From: an uncultured Woeseiaceae bacterium
GTDB lineage: Bacteria; Pseudomonadota; Gammaproteobacteria; Steroidobacterales; Woeseiaceae
Direction of reading: 5' to 3'
Assembly: GCA_945787845.1 (NCBI GenBank)
Contig: CALZJH010000007.1
Coordinates: forward strand, 124,001-188,000
Length of the DNA: 64,000 bases
In this document: piece by piece, positions 18,620-25,971 of the stretch
Position numbering within the stretch: position 1 is the stretch's first letter
Layout of the letters: each line of letters starts with the position of its first letter
Made by a program: the position numbers and the translations under genes
The notes under the pieces: generated by a model
Told to the model about the DNA's origin: nothing
The model's input: the letters and a program-made list of their open reading frames with translations, nothing else
Databases searched by the model: none

Positions 18620-19620
18620 GCGCGAGCCATCCCGACGACGATATCGGTCGCCATTTGCCAGGGGTCGCCGTAGCGCTGACCTTTCGCGGCGGCATCGGCG
18701 CGGCCGCTGGCTTTCAGCATGCGGTGAAAGTCGCCGTGCTGGTGGCGACTGATACAACTGCGCAGCAGGCCCTGGCGGTTATTCCATACGCGCGCCGCCT
18801 GCATCGCGCTGCCGAGGTCAGTGCCCTGGCGAACGGCGTCGTCGAGCGTCGCCAGCGTGCGAAGTTCTCGCGTCAGCGCCCACATGACGATCACGGGCTC
18901 GACGCCCTCCGCTTTGAGGCCACCAAGGATCTTCACTGCGCGCGGTGCGTCGCCGGCTATCGCGGCGTCCGTCAGCTTGTAGACGTCGTAGCGACTGCTG
19001 TTGGCCACCGCCTTGTTGACGTCTTCAGCAGACACCTTGCCTTCGCCCAGAATCAGCCGCAGTTTTTCGATCTCCTGCCCGGCTGCGAGCAGGTTTCCTT
19101 CAACGCGATCGGCGATCAGCGCCACCGCATCCCGGTCGGGCTGCAATCCTGCCTGCCGCATGCGGTTCGCTATCCATCCGGGCAGCTCGCGCAATTCGAT
19201 CGGCCAGATCGGCAGGCTCACGCCAATCTTGTCGAGGGTCTTGGCCCACTTTGAATTAGCCGTGCTCCTGTCGAGTTTGGGGCCGGTCACGATAAACAGC
19301 AGTTCCGGCCCTGCCTGGGCTGCCAGATCGACAATTGCCTGGCCGCCCGCGCGGCCCGGTTTGCCGGTCGGCAGGCGCAATTCGACGATCCGTTGCTCCG
19401 CGAACAGCGACAGGTTCCCGGTCGAGGCCGTCAGTGCGCCCCAGTCGAACCCGGTGGTTGCCACATGCAATTCGCGATTTGCAAAGCCCTGCGCTTTCGC
19501 GGCCTCACGAATCTGGTCGAGCGCCTCGGAAACAAGCAGGTGTTCGTCACCAGTGACGAGGTAGCAGGGGGCAAGCGAGTTCTTCAGGTATGACGAAAGC
19601 TGGTTAGCCCGAATCTTCAA
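18616..19620 (-). CDS. holA: DNA polymerase III delta subunit
   Basis: Clamp-loader subunit that opens the beta clamp. 334 residues from a TTG start at 19620 that overlaps the Trm112-family stop by four bases. The N-terminus (KIRANQLSSYLKNSLAPCYLV then TGDEHLLVSEA) aligns with E. coli HolA. LRLPTGKPGRAGGQAIVDLA near 80-100 and the C-terminal helical collar are as expected. It is usually preceded by lptE; lptE is not here, and a Trm112-family gene occupies the upstream position. Confidence 0.93.
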   Translation of the reverse strand: MKIRANQLSSYLKNSLAPCYLVTGDEHLLVSEALDQIREAAKAQGFANRELHVATTGFDWGALTASTGNLSLFAEQRIVELRLPTGKPGRAGGQAIVDLAAQAGPELLFIVTGPKLDRSTANSKWAKTLDKIGVSLPIWPIELRELPGWIANRMRQAGLQPDRDAVALIADRVEGNLLAAGQEIEKLRLILGEGKVSAEDVNKAVANSSRYDVYKLTDAAIAGDAPRAVKILGGLKAEGVEPVIVMWALTRELRTLATLDDAVRQGTDLGSAMQAARVWNNRQGLLRSCISRHQHGDFHRMLKASGRADAAAKGQRYGDPWQMATDIVVGMARA

Positions 19621-19871
19621 GCAAGCTGCTCCATGTGTATCGACTCGCTTTCGAGCAGCACCGGGATTCCGTCATCGACCGGATACAGCCGCTTGCCATC
19701 ATCGGTCACCAGTGCCTCGTGTAACGGCTCCGCGAGTTTGACGCCTTCCTGCGTCTCGAGCGTACCGGCCGCGATCGCGGCGTTGACCTTCTCGAGTTTG
19801 TCTTTTTTCAGTACCGACAGGCCCTTATGCGTGACCGGGCAGCGGAGAATGGTGAGCAAGCGTTTATCCAT
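19617..19871 (-). CDS. Trm112 family protein (YcaR-like)
   Basis: 84 residues with the Trm112/UPF0434 signature: MDKRLLTILRCPVTHKGLS at the N-terminus and GKRLYPVDDGIPVLLESESI near 58-77. In eukaryotes and archaea Trm112 activates methyltransferases; bacterial homologues such as YcaR are small and often have lost part of the zinc site. Here only one cysteine (RCP) is present, so zinc binding is doubtful. It overlaps holA by four bases and probably shares its mRNA. Confidence 0.9.
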   Translation of the reverse strand: MDKRLLTILRCPVTHKGLSVLKKDKLEKVNAAIAAGTLETQEGVKLAEPLHEALVTDDGKRLYPVDDGIPVLLESESIHMEQLA

Positions 19872-19888
19872 GCGCCCATTGTAGCGCC

Positions 19889-20923
19889 TCAGCCCTGCTT
19901 CAGCACGGCTGCCAGCTCAATATTTCCGCTGCTTTCCGCCGCCTGGATGGCCGCAGGAATATCGTCGGGGGCGGGCTTGAAGTGTGCGTCGATCAGGCGA
20001 CAGCGCATGATGACCTTGAGGGCGGGAACCCGCTCGCCGTGCGCCAGCATGTCGTGAATATAGTGCTGCGCGAAAAAGAGCGCATGCTGCTGCTGCTCCC
20101 AGCCCAGCATCTTGTCGAAATACCAATTCCACGCCGCCACGGGGTCCGGGTCTTTTTCGATTTCGCTGAAGATGTGCTGGAAGCCACCTTCACGATTATC
20201 GCGGCTGATGAAGCCGTAGGCATGTCCCAGCGCGGCGACCCGGCTTTTTTCGATGTCGTCAAGAATATCCCTTTCGCTGGGCACATCGGCATCGGGAATG
20301 TAGACATTGTCGGCAATCCCCCGGGGCTCTATCACGGCCCCGATGACCGAATGGAACGAAAACACGAAGAACATTTCCACGAGCGCCCGTACAGACGGAG
20401 CAAAATCACGCGTCATCGGCATCAGGAAGGCGATTAGCAGCAGATATATCGGCGCTATGCTGTACGAGATTCCGCATTCGCTGATGAAGCGATGCAGCGC
20501 AACCGGGTTGACGCTCTGCAGAGGAGAATGCGTAATCGCCAGAACTCCGAGTATGGCCGGGTAGAAGAACCCGGCGACGGCCAGAATCGCGAGCATCGCC
20601 ACCGTGCCACCGGCCGAATAGCTGGCAATGGCCGCCCAGCCAATTGCGACGGCAACCACAACCGGAAACAGCATCCAGATACCATGAGTCAGACTGAAAA
20701 ACTCTACGCCCGGTGGCTGTGGTTTGAGTCCCCGCGCCTGCGCCTCCAGCAGGAATAGCTGGTAGCGAAACAGCGCCGGAAGAACGATGAGCGTCAGCCA
20801 GATACCCAGAAAGCCCGCCGCTCCGGCCAGCGCAGCCAGCAGCCAGAAGACAACCATCGCGAGCAACACGCTGGTTTCGGTCAGCGGAAAGAAAACCGCG
20901 CGTACGAGTTTATTCGCGTTCAT
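19889..20923 (-). CDS. polytopic membrane protein with cytoplasmic helical C-terminal domain
   Basis: 344 residues from ATG 20923, overlapping yidD by 14 bp. About five hydrophobic segments lie in residues 15-200 (for example [19 protein letters not shown] and [17 protein letters not shown]). The last 130 residues are soluble and helical, with [20 protein letters not shown] and a run resembling a degenerate tetratricopeptide pair near the end. I do not recognise a characterised family. Being translationally coupled to yidD hints at a membrane-biogenesis role, but this is inference. Confidence 0.75.
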   Translation of the reverse strand: MNANKLVRAVFFPLTETSVLLAMVVFWLLAALAGAAGFLGIWLTLIVLPALFRYQLFLLEAQARGLKPQPPGVEFFSLTHGIWMLFPVVVAVAIGWAAIASYSAGGTVAMLAILAVAGFFYPAILGVLAITHSPLQSVNPVALHRFISECGISYSIAPIYLLLIAFLMPMTRDFAPSVRALVEMFFVFSFHSVIGAVIEPRGIADNVYIPDADVPSERDILDDIEKSRVAALGHAYGFISRDNREGGFQHIFSEIEKDPDPVAAWNWYFDKMLGWEQQQHALFFAQHYIHDMLAHGERVPALKVIMRCRLIDAHFKPAPDDIPAAIQAAESSGNIELAAVLKQG

Positions 20924-21170
20924 CGTTCCCGTCCGTTCCAGGTACCGGATCGTAGCCCGAGCCACCCCAGGGGTGACATCGACCGATGCGCTTCATGGCG
21001 AGCCAGCCGCCTCTGAACACACCGTGCACCTGCAACGCTTCGATCGCATAACTCGAGCAGGTTGGCTGGTAACGGCAGTTCGAGCCCAGCCAGGGCGAAA
21101 GCAACAGGCGATAAAGACGCACGAGTCCGATCAGCGGCTTGGCAAGCACCCGGCTGACGGCGTTCGGCAT
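20910..21170 (-). CDS. yidD: membrane protein insertion efficiency factor YidD
   Basis: 86 residues with the invariant YidD core: [18 protein letters not shown] near 33-50 followed by [24 protein letters not shown]. YidD helps YidC insert inner-membrane proteins. It normally lies in rpmH-rnpA-yidD-yidC; here it is separated from that cluster and sits directly after sufE (one shared base) with a membrane-protein gene overlapping its end. Confidence 0.95.
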   Translation of the reverse strand: MPNAVSRVLAKPLIGLVRLYRLLLSPWLGSNCRYQPTCSSYAIEALQVHGVFRGGWLAMKRIGRCHPWGGSGYDPVPGTDGNDERE

Positions 21171-21595
21171 CAGGCGGCCTCGAGCGCCTCGGCCGCGAAA
21201 CGGCGAATGGCCGCGAGCATAGAGCTGAGTCCATTGCTGCGTGTCGGGCTCAGGTGACTTTCGAGCTGCAAGGCCTTCACGAACTCCGGCGGCGTGTCGA
21301 GAATGTCCTGCGGGTAGCGGCCGCTATAGAGACGCAACAACAGCGCGATCAGGCCGGAAACGATAGCTGCATCACTGGTCGCCCGAAACTCGAGTCGGCC
21401 GTCCTTTTCATCGGCGACGAACCACACCTGGGACTGGCAGCCACGAATGCGGTTTTCTTCTGTACGAAGTTCGTCTGGAAACTCCGGCAGGCGCCGACCC
21501 AGGTCGATCAGGTACTGGTAGCGATCCATCCAGTCATCAAACAGCTCGAAGTCGGCGATGAGCTCATCCTGCGCCAGTGCAATTTCGTTGCTCAC
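21170..21595 (-). CDS. sufE: cysteine desulfuration protein SufE
   Basis: Accepts persulfide sulfur from SufS or CsdA and passes it to Fe-S assembly. 141 residues with the catalytic cysteine in [14 protein letters not shown] near residue 53 and the typical [20 protein letters not shown] near 25-44. The partner suf genes are not in the window. The start is three bases after the cysS stop, so it is co-transcribed with cysS. Confidence 0.94.
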   Translation of the reverse strand: MSNEIALAQDELIADFELFDDWMDRYQYLIDLGRRLPEFPDELRTEENRIRGCQSQVWFVADEKDGRLEFRATSDAAIVSGLIALLLRLYSGRYPQDILDTPPEFVKALQLESHLSPTRSNGLSSMLAAIRRFAAEALEAA

Positions 21596-21597
21596 GA

Positions 21598-22974
21598 TCA
21601 GCTCCGCCGCCAGGTCGTGCCGTCCGGCCCGTCCTCGATAGTTATACCCATGTCACTGAGCTGATCGCGGAAGCCGTCAGCGGCCGCCCAGTCCTTGCTG
21701 GCGCGCGCTTCGTTGCGCCTGGCGATCAGCGCTTCGATCTCGACAGAGGCGACGTCGCCCTGCACTTCCCCGGTGAACCAGGCCTCGGGATCGCTGCCGA
21801 GCAGGCCCATGAGATCCCCGGCTGCGTACATCTGCGCGGCGAGCGCCTCCATTTCCGCCGGGTCATTCGACTTGTTCAGGGTTCGCGCCAGCTCGAAGAA
21901 CTCGGCCAGGGCTTTCGGTGTGTTGATGTCGTCCTCGAGGGCAGCCACCAGCGACTCGGGCGCTTCTGCCGCAGCGCGCGCCTCGGCAGATACCTCGATG
22001 CCGCGCACGGCACCGTACAGTCGATCCAGCATGCGGCGCGCCGACGCGATCGTCTCGGCCGACCAGTCGAGAGGCTGGCGGTAGTGCGCGCTCAGGAGCG
22101 CCAGCCGAATGACTTCGCCCGGAATCGTGTCGACCAGGTCATGCACGAGCAGCACGTTACCCAGCGACTTCGACATCTTGGTTTCGTCGATGCTCAGGAA
22201 ACCGTTGTGCAGCCAGTAGCGCGCAAACGGCGCGCCGCCGTGTGCGCAGCTGGACTGGGCGCATTCGTTTTCGTGATGCGGGAAGACCAGGTCCTGCCCG
22301 CCGGCGTGAATATCAATGGTGTCGCCCAGGTGCTTTTCCGCCATGGCCGAGCACTCGATGTGCCAACCCGGGCGTCCGCGGCCCCAGGGTGAATCCCAGC
22401 CGGGCATGTCCGGCGTCGATGGTTTCCAGAGGACGAAGTCCTGGGCCGCTTTCTTGTAAGGCGCAACCTCGACGCGTGACCCGGCAATCATTTCGCGCAG
22501 GTCCCGTTTCGACAGCTCCCCATACTTTTCATGGGAGCCGACGTCGAACAGCACGTGACCTTCGGCCGCGTAGGCATGCCCTCCATCAATGAGCTTCTCG
22601 ATCATCGCGATCATGACGTCGATATGCTGCGTCGCATACGGCTCGATGTCAGGCGGCTGCACGCCCAGCGCACCCATGTCGTCGTTGTAGACCTTGGCGT
22701 AGCGGGCGGTGATCTCCTCGATCGGCTCGCCGGACTCCTGCGACGCAGCGATAATCTTGTCATCGACGTCGGTAATATTTCGAGCAAAGGTGAGCTTGTA
22801 GCGGCGCCGCAGGACGCGCGCCAGCAGGTCGAACACGACCGCCGGACGGGCGTTGCCGATGTGCGCATAGTTGTAGACCGTGGGGCCACACAGGTACATC
22901 GTCACCTCGCCCTCCCTCAGGGGCTCGAAGGGGACTTTCCTGCCCTTAAGCGTGTCGTGTAGCTGTATGGTCAT
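21598..22974 (-). CDS. cysS: cysteinyl-tRNA synthetase
   Basis: Charges tRNA-Cys. 458 residues. The class I HIGH motif appears as AHIGNARP near 37, after the zinc cysteine in [11 protein letters not shown]. Further zinc ligands lie in [15 protein letters not shown] near 205 and [11 protein letters not shown] near 230-241, and KMSKSLGN is near 266-273. The length is normal. It is divergent from hisI, with TATCAT and TATTCT -10-like boxes in the 102-bp gap suggesting back-to-back promoters. Confidence 0.97.
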   Translation of the reverse strand: MTIQLHDTLKGRKVPFEPLREGEVTMYLCGPTVYNYAHIGNARPAVVFDLLARVLRRRYKLTFARNITDVDDKIIAASQESGEPIEEITARYAKVYNDDMGALGVQPPDIEPYATQHIDVMIAMIEKLIDGGHAYAAEGHVLFDVGSHEKYGELSKRDLREMIAGSRVEVAPYKKAAQDFVLWKPSTPDMPGWDSPWGRGRPGWHIECSAMAEKHLGDTIDIHAGGQDLVFPHHENECAQSSCAHGGAPFARYWLHNGFLSIDETKMSKSLGNVLLVHDLVDTIPGEVIRLALLSAHYRQPLDWSAETIASARRMLDRLYGAVRGIEVSAEARAAAEAPESLVAALEDDINTPKALAEFFELARTLNKSNDPAEMEALAAQMYAAGDLMGLLGSDPEAWFTGEVQGDVASVEIEALIARRNEARASKDWAAADGFRDQLSDMGITIEDGPDGTTWRRS

Positions 22975-23076
22975 CGTCTAGCGGTCCGGCCGTTCAAAAG
23001 ACGCAATGATAGCAACATTGCCGAGTATCGATAGGCTAGGTATTCTTCCCGCCCGCATTTTTTTCGAGAATCCACA

Positions 23077-23574
23077 ATGTCTGGCGCCCCCGTCCGATTT
23101 CAAGCCCGCACTTCGATCGAGCAGGTCGAGGAAGGCAACGACCTCGCACCCAAGTTCGACGATCGCGGCCTGATTACCGTCGTCACAACCGACGCCGATA
23201 GCGGCGAGCTCCTGATGCAGGGCTACATGAACGCGGAGGCGCTGCAGCTGACGATCGCCACGGGTGAGGCGCACTACTGGAGCCGCAGCCGCCAGGTGCT
23301 CTGGCACAAGGGCGCCACCAGCGGACTGGTGCAGACTGTTCGCGAGCTCCTGATCGATGATGACCAGGACTGTGTCTGGCTGCGCGTAGACGTGGCCGGC
23401 GGGGCCAGTTGTCATGTCGGCTATCGCTCGTGCTTCTATCGCAAAGTGCCGGTCGGCGATGACTTCGCGTCCAAACAGGCCGAGGGCCACGTGGATCTCG
23501 AGTGGACCGAGACCGAGAAGGTTTTCGATCCGGACGAGGTCTACGGCGACGCGCCGAACCCCACCATTCTGTAA
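23077..23574 (+). CDS. hisI: phosphoribosyl-AMP cyclohydrolase
   Basis: Third step of histidine biosynthesis. 165 residues with [15 protein letters not shown] near 47, [18 protein letters not shown] near 66-83 and the zinc-binding [15 protein letters not shown] near 110-124. It is a monofunctional HisI with no HisE domain, and has a C-terminal extension (about 130-165) such as is seen in alphaproteobacterial-type HisI. No other his genes are nearby, so the pathway is dispersed. Confidence 0.95.
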   Translation: MSGAPVRFQARTSIEQVEEGNDLAPKFDDRGLITVVTTDADSGELLMQGYMNAEALQLTIATGEAHYWSRSRQVLWHKGATSGLVQTVRELLIDDDQDCVWLRVDVAGGASCHVGYRSCFYRKVPVGDDFASKQAEGHVDLEWTETEKVFDPDEVYGDAPNPTIL

Positions 23575-23576
23575 CG

Positions 23577-23699
23577 ATGACCCGGATGCAAACAGCGGTA
23601 GCTTCTCTGGTTCGAATTCCGGGTTTGCTGTCCTGTCTTTTTCTTGTCAGTGCGTGTCCCGGCGACGAGTCGGGTGCTGGAGGCCGGCGACACTGGTAA
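23577..23699 (+). CDS. putative 40-residue lipoprotein
   Basis: Starts two bases after the hisI stop. Residues 1-26 form a signal peptide ending in a lipobox, LFLVSAC, followed by a short hydrophilic tail PGDESGAGGRRHW. Lipid attachment at the cysteine would leave a mature peptide of only about 14 residues. There is no obvious ribosome site, but translation could be coupled to hisI. It may be a remnant or a real micro-lipoprotein. Confidence 0.35.
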   Translation: MTRMQTAVASLVRIPGLLSCLFLVSACPGDESGAGGRRHW

Positions 23700-23701
23700 T
23701 A

Positions 23702-23923
23702 ATGATGACGATATTCAGAATCATTAGCGGCGTGATCGGATTGACCATCCTGGTTGGCACAGTGGTATTGGCTCTGAATCTGCTCGCGATGGAACCCGAC
23801 ATTAACGTTCTTCTGGCTGCCTACGCAGGGATTGGCGGCATTTTGCTGGGCGTCTTTTTTCTGATTTACGCGTTCACCGGCAAGTGGCGACCGAACCAAA
23901 AACGTCAGACAAAAGAACGATAA
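23702..23923 (+). CDS. small two-helix membrane protein
   Basis: 73 residues beginning MMTIFRIISGVIGLTILVG, with two hydrophobic helices (about 5-28 and 36-58) and a basic tail (GKWRPNQKRQTKER). A second ATG follows the first immediately. It lies two bases after the small lipoprotein ORF and probably shares the hisI transcript. I do not recognise a family. Confidence 0.55.
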   Translation: MMTIFRIISGVIGLTILVGTVVLALNLLAMEPDINVLLAAYAGIGGILLGVFFLIYAFTGKWRPNQKRQTKER

Positions 23924-24188
23924 AGGAGAAGTATGTGTACGCCCAGGCCCGCCGGTATCCCTTCAATAGTGTTTGGCGCGTTCATAAGTCTACGCAGCGT
24001 TAAACCGTCCATAATTGCATTCGTCCGATGTCCGTTTCTGACGGTAAGCGGCTCATCACCCTGGCTGAGAGTGAGCGGCTGGTAAGCGCTCGACAGCATT
24101 CTGTCGAGTGATAGACTGCTCAAAGACTGCTACCGACCCTTTGCGGCCGTTCGCTGCAACGACCGTGCTTGCGACTTAGAGGATACGT
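23924..24188 (+). other. intergenic entry to the accessory island; degenerate repeat halves and a hairpin
   Basis: No gene I can support. An AGGAGAAGT sequence precedes an ATG at 23933 that opens a 49-codon frame, but its composition is not protein-like. TCCGTTTCTGACGGTAAGCGG near 24030-24050 and TGCTACCGACCCTTTGCGGC at 24128-24147 look like worn halves of the island's repeat. A perfect 8-bp hairpin (CTCGACAG/CTGTCGAG, four-base loop) is at 24089-24108 without a T-run. Confidence 0.4.
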
Positions 24189-24428
24189 ATGGCTGCTGGT
24201 ACTTGTCCCTTTTGCTCATCGTCACTGGTTGAGGCGTATTTGTATGTGCGTGGGCTGAGCGTCGGGCTGCATTATTCTGCCAGGCCAGATGTATCACTGT
24301 TCTCCAGATCTGATTTGACGCAAATAGATTTGAGGGATATCAGCGAAGCGGATCCCGGTATACAAGCCATAATCCGCGCATTGCGCTGCACATCATGCGG
24401 GTCAATAAGCTTTAAGGGAACTTCCTAG
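24189..24428 (+). CDS. small zinc-ribbon-like protein
   Basis: 79 residues with two CxxC pairs, CPFC at residues 6-9 and CTSC at 67-70, the pattern of a four-cysteine zinc ribbon with a long insert. GAGGAT precedes the ATG. It opens the accessory island and is followed 29 bp later by a repeat unit. Function is unknown; such proteins are often nucleic-acid or protein-interaction modules. Confidence 0.6.
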   Translation: MAAGTCPFCSSSLVEAYLYVRGLSVGLHYSARPDVSLFSRSDLTQIDLRDISEADPGIQAIIRALRCTSCGSISFKGTS

Positions 24429-24457
24429 CTGACCGATGGTAGTCGATCAATTGACGA

Positions 24458-24531
24458 CCCCTTCTGGCCGTTTCCGGCAGCGCAGGGTTCTCGCGGTAGA
24501 ATAACCGCTCCTGACCCATAGCAGCCGGACG
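24458..24531 (+). repeat. island repeat unit 1
   Basis: About 74 bp. The first half starts CCCCTTCTGGCCG and the second half is CCGCTCCTGACCCATAGCAG. The two halves share a CCGCTNCTGRCC-like 12-mer about 47 bp apart. It lies 29 bp after the zinc-ribbon ORF stop and immediately before the next ORF, in the same orientation as units 2 and 3. Confidence 0.65.
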
Positions 24532-24556
24532 ACAATATTCGTTTGACCTCAGTCTC

Positions 24557-25000
24557 TTGCGCTTGTATCGACATAAACGGGAAACCCTGGAAGGTTCGTT
24601 TAGCCTGACGAACACGGAGCTGCGCGTCGGCGAGATCTCCGACACAAAGGGCAATCAATTCAAAGGAATCAGTCTTTATGGCGGATTGCATGGCCCGCTG
24701 GTTGGGGCAGATCGAGCGATAGTTCTCGATGACCGTCAAGCAAGAGACCTCTTGGATTTTCTTGATCGTATTCAACAACAGGAAATTCCTACGCATTTTT
24801 CAGTATCGATGAATTGGTTCGAAACGTTCAGGTGGGATGTATCGAAATTCCTGCCTGATTGGCATGATGGGGGTGGCCTAAGCGGGCGACTCGGCATCAG
24901 GGCTGTGCTCGGCGTCAGCATGGTGCCGGCAGTAATCACAAAGAATACCGCCGATAAGCTGAGACACTGTATTGCGGACTTTTACGGAGTCCACCGCTAA
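24557..25000 (+). CDS. hypothetical protein, possibly 5'-truncated
   Basis: 147 residues if the TTG at 24557 is the start (MRLYRHKRETLEGSFSLTN). No ATG or ribosome site is available upstream, and the open frame begins inside repeat unit 1, so the true N-terminus may have been lost to the repeat. Visible features are a DRQARDLLDFLDRIQ helix near 58-72 and a C-terminal AVITKNTADKLRHCIADFYG helix. I do not recognise the family. It may be a decaying gene. Confidence 0.45.
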   Translation: MRLYRHKRETLEGSFSLTNTELRVGEISDTKGNQFKGISLYGGLHGPLVGADRAIVLDDRQARDLLDFLDRIQQQEIPTHFSVSMNWFETFRWDVSKFLPDWHDGGGLSGRLGIRAVLGVSMVPAVITKNTADKLRHCIADFYGVHR

Positions 25001-25018
25001 TCATGCTTGCATGGATAC

Positions 25019-25090
25019 CTGCTTCTGGCCGCAAGGCGACGGTCGCCAGGATCAGGCTGTTATTTCCGCTACTGACCCAAAGCGGACCTT
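25019..25090 (+). repeat. island repeat unit 2
   Basis: About 72 bp, starting CTGCTTCTGGCCGC and ending CCGCTACTGACCC followed by AAAGCGGACC. The 3' half is a small imperfect palindrome (CCGCT...AGCGG). It follows the preceding ORF stop by 18 bp and aligns end to end with unit 3. Confidence 0.7.
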
Positions 25091-25135
25091 CCCCTAATCC
25101 CCTTAGACCGACTACAGTTTAAGTACATGCCAGAA

Positions 25136-25164
25136 TTGACGCGATCTTTCGATCGGCGCATAAA
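25136..25164 (+). promoter_or_regulatory. sigma-70-like promoter for riboswitch leader 1
   Basis: TTGACG at 25136-25141 and CATAAA at 25159-25164 are separated by 17 bp. The -35 lies inside a 20-bp segment (25122-25141) that recurs with one mismatch at 25773-25792. The expected start near 25171 is just upstream of the leader. Confidence 0.55.
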
Positions 25165-25170
25165 GAGCTG

Positions 25171-25258
25171 TTACATCCGATAAAGGCAAACCTGACCAAA
25201 GTCAGGGACGCAAAGCCACCGATTCTCGCTTCCTCAGGCTTGTCTAACAGGAAAGGGG
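25171..25258 (+). promoter_or_regulatory. cyclic-di-GMP-I (GEMM) riboswitch-like leader 1
   Basis: AAAGGCAAACC, a 6-bp hairpin CCTGAC-CAAA-GTCAGG, then GGGACGCAAAGCCACC match the conserved 5' half of class I c-di-GMP riboswitches. The 3' half (receptor helix and GCCGGG-type closing strand) is not evident, unlike leader 2. CTTCCT at about 25229-25234 could pair with AGGAAAG in the ribosome-binding region, suggesting control of translation. Leaders 1 and 2 share about 46 bp with few mismatches. Confidence 0.65.
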
Positions 25259-25264
25259 AAAACA

Positions 25265-25696
25265 ATGCGCAATATCAACATCACACGAGTGCTTCTCGGC
25301 GGGTTGCTCGCAGGCTTGGTGATTTGCTTTGGCGAGTACATTGTGGGCTGGCTCATTCTTGGCGAGCAGTGGGCCGAAGTCTTGGCAGAAGCTGGCACGG
25401 GAGAACTTGGCGCTGCACAAATAGCCTCGTTCGCCATTATTGCTCTTCTGTATGGGATCGCGTTAATTTGGATTTATGCTGCGATAAGGCCACGCTTCGG
25501 ACCGGGACTGAAGACGGCGATTATTGCTGGGCTCACCATGTGGGTCGTGGCTTATTTTCTCGTCTGCGCTTATGTGATCGTCATCGGTGTGTACCCGGCG
25601 GGCCTTTTGATTGTCGCTGCTGTTTGGGGGCTGTTTGAGCTGCCAATTGCTGCGGTTGCGGGCGCCTGGTTGTATCAGGAAAGTGACGCTGCGTGA
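25265..25696 (+). CDS. four-helix membrane protein under a c-di-GMP-type leader
   Basis: 143 residues with four predicted transmembrane helices (about 8-30, 52-72, 80-105 and 112-137). Conserved-looking polar residues sit within the membrane region, as in GLVICFGEYIVGW, and helix 4 contains FELP. AAGGGG lies six bases before the ATG. I do not recognise a characterised family. Its position behind a riboswitch implies that its expression follows c-di-GMP, so a role at the cell surface or in lifestyle switching is plausible but unproven. Confidence 0.75.
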   Translation: MRNINITRVLLGGLLAGLVICFGEYIVGWLILGEQWAEVLAEAGTGELGAAQIASFAIIALLYGIALIWIYAAIRPRFGPGLKTAIIAGLTMWVVAYFLVCAYVIVIGVYPAGLLIVAAVWGLFELPIAAVAGAWLYQESDAA

Positions 25697-25700
25697 AGGG

Positions 25701-25772
25701 CCGCTTCTGGCCGATACCAGCCGCCCAGGTGATAAACTGCCAACTGACCGCTACTGACCCTTAGCGGACGTT
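25701..25772 (+). repeat. island repeat unit 3
   Basis: About 72 bp, starting CCGCTTCTGGCCGATA and ending CCGCTACTGACCCTTAGCGG followed by ACGTT. It begins four bases after the membrane-protein stop codon. It is the best-formed copy and aligns throughout with unit 2, including the middle segment. Confidence 0.7.
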
Positions 25773-25786
25773 AGTACATCCCAGAA

Positions 25787-25814
25787 TTGACGGCCTCCAA
25801 TACTGGTCCATAAT
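25787..25814 (+). promoter_or_regulatory. sigma-70-like promoter for riboswitch leader 2
   Basis: TTGACG at 25787-25792 and CATAAT at 25809-25814 with 16-bp spacing. The -35 is part of the duplicated 20-bp segment also found before leader 1. The expected transcription start near 25821 is the first base of the leader. Confidence 0.6.
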
Positions 25815-25820
25815 TGTCCC

Positions 25821-25925
25821 GACAAAGGCAAACCTGACCAAAGTCAGCGACGCAAAGCTACGGGTCCTCGCTTCCTCCGCGACGTTCGAACGCCACGAAG
25901 GCCCCAAAGATCGCCGGGCTGCAGG
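25821..25925 (+). promoter_or_regulatory. cyclic-di-GMP-I (GEMM) riboswitch-like leader 2
   Basis: AAAGGCAAACC, hairpin TGAC-CAAA-GTCA, then GCGACGCAAAGCTACGGGTC, followed by a second helix (GGGTCCTCG pairing with CGAAGGCCC) and GATCGCCGGGCTGC. This corresponds to the conserved order of class I c-di-GMP aptamers, where the 3' strand usually reads near GATAGCCGGGTTACC. The loop is CAAA rather than the common GNRA, which is a deviation. It leads to a secreted-protein gene, a frequent target class. Confidence 0.72.
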
Positions 25926-25927
25926 AC

Positions 25928-25949
25928 GCCCCCGTCTTGCACCGGGGGC
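25928..25949 (+). promoter_or_regulatory. hairpin between leader 2 and the secreted-protein gene
   Basis: GCCCCCG pairs with CGGGGGC across an eight-base loop. No U-run follows, so it is not a standard terminator. It lies just before AGGAG and could be part of the expression platform of leader 2. Confidence 0.5.
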
Positions 25950-25971
25950 AATCATCGATAGGAGTATGGAG

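Noticed and set aside
23999..24005. GTTAAAC, resembling an integron attC core site
   Set aside because: No matching RYYYAAC partner or L'/L'' arms at the right distance, none beside the other repeat units, and no integrase gene in the window.
23905..24123. 72-codon minus-strand frame at the left edge of the island
   Set aside because: No ribosome site, composition unlike a protein, and it runs through a degenerate repeat half and a hairpin.
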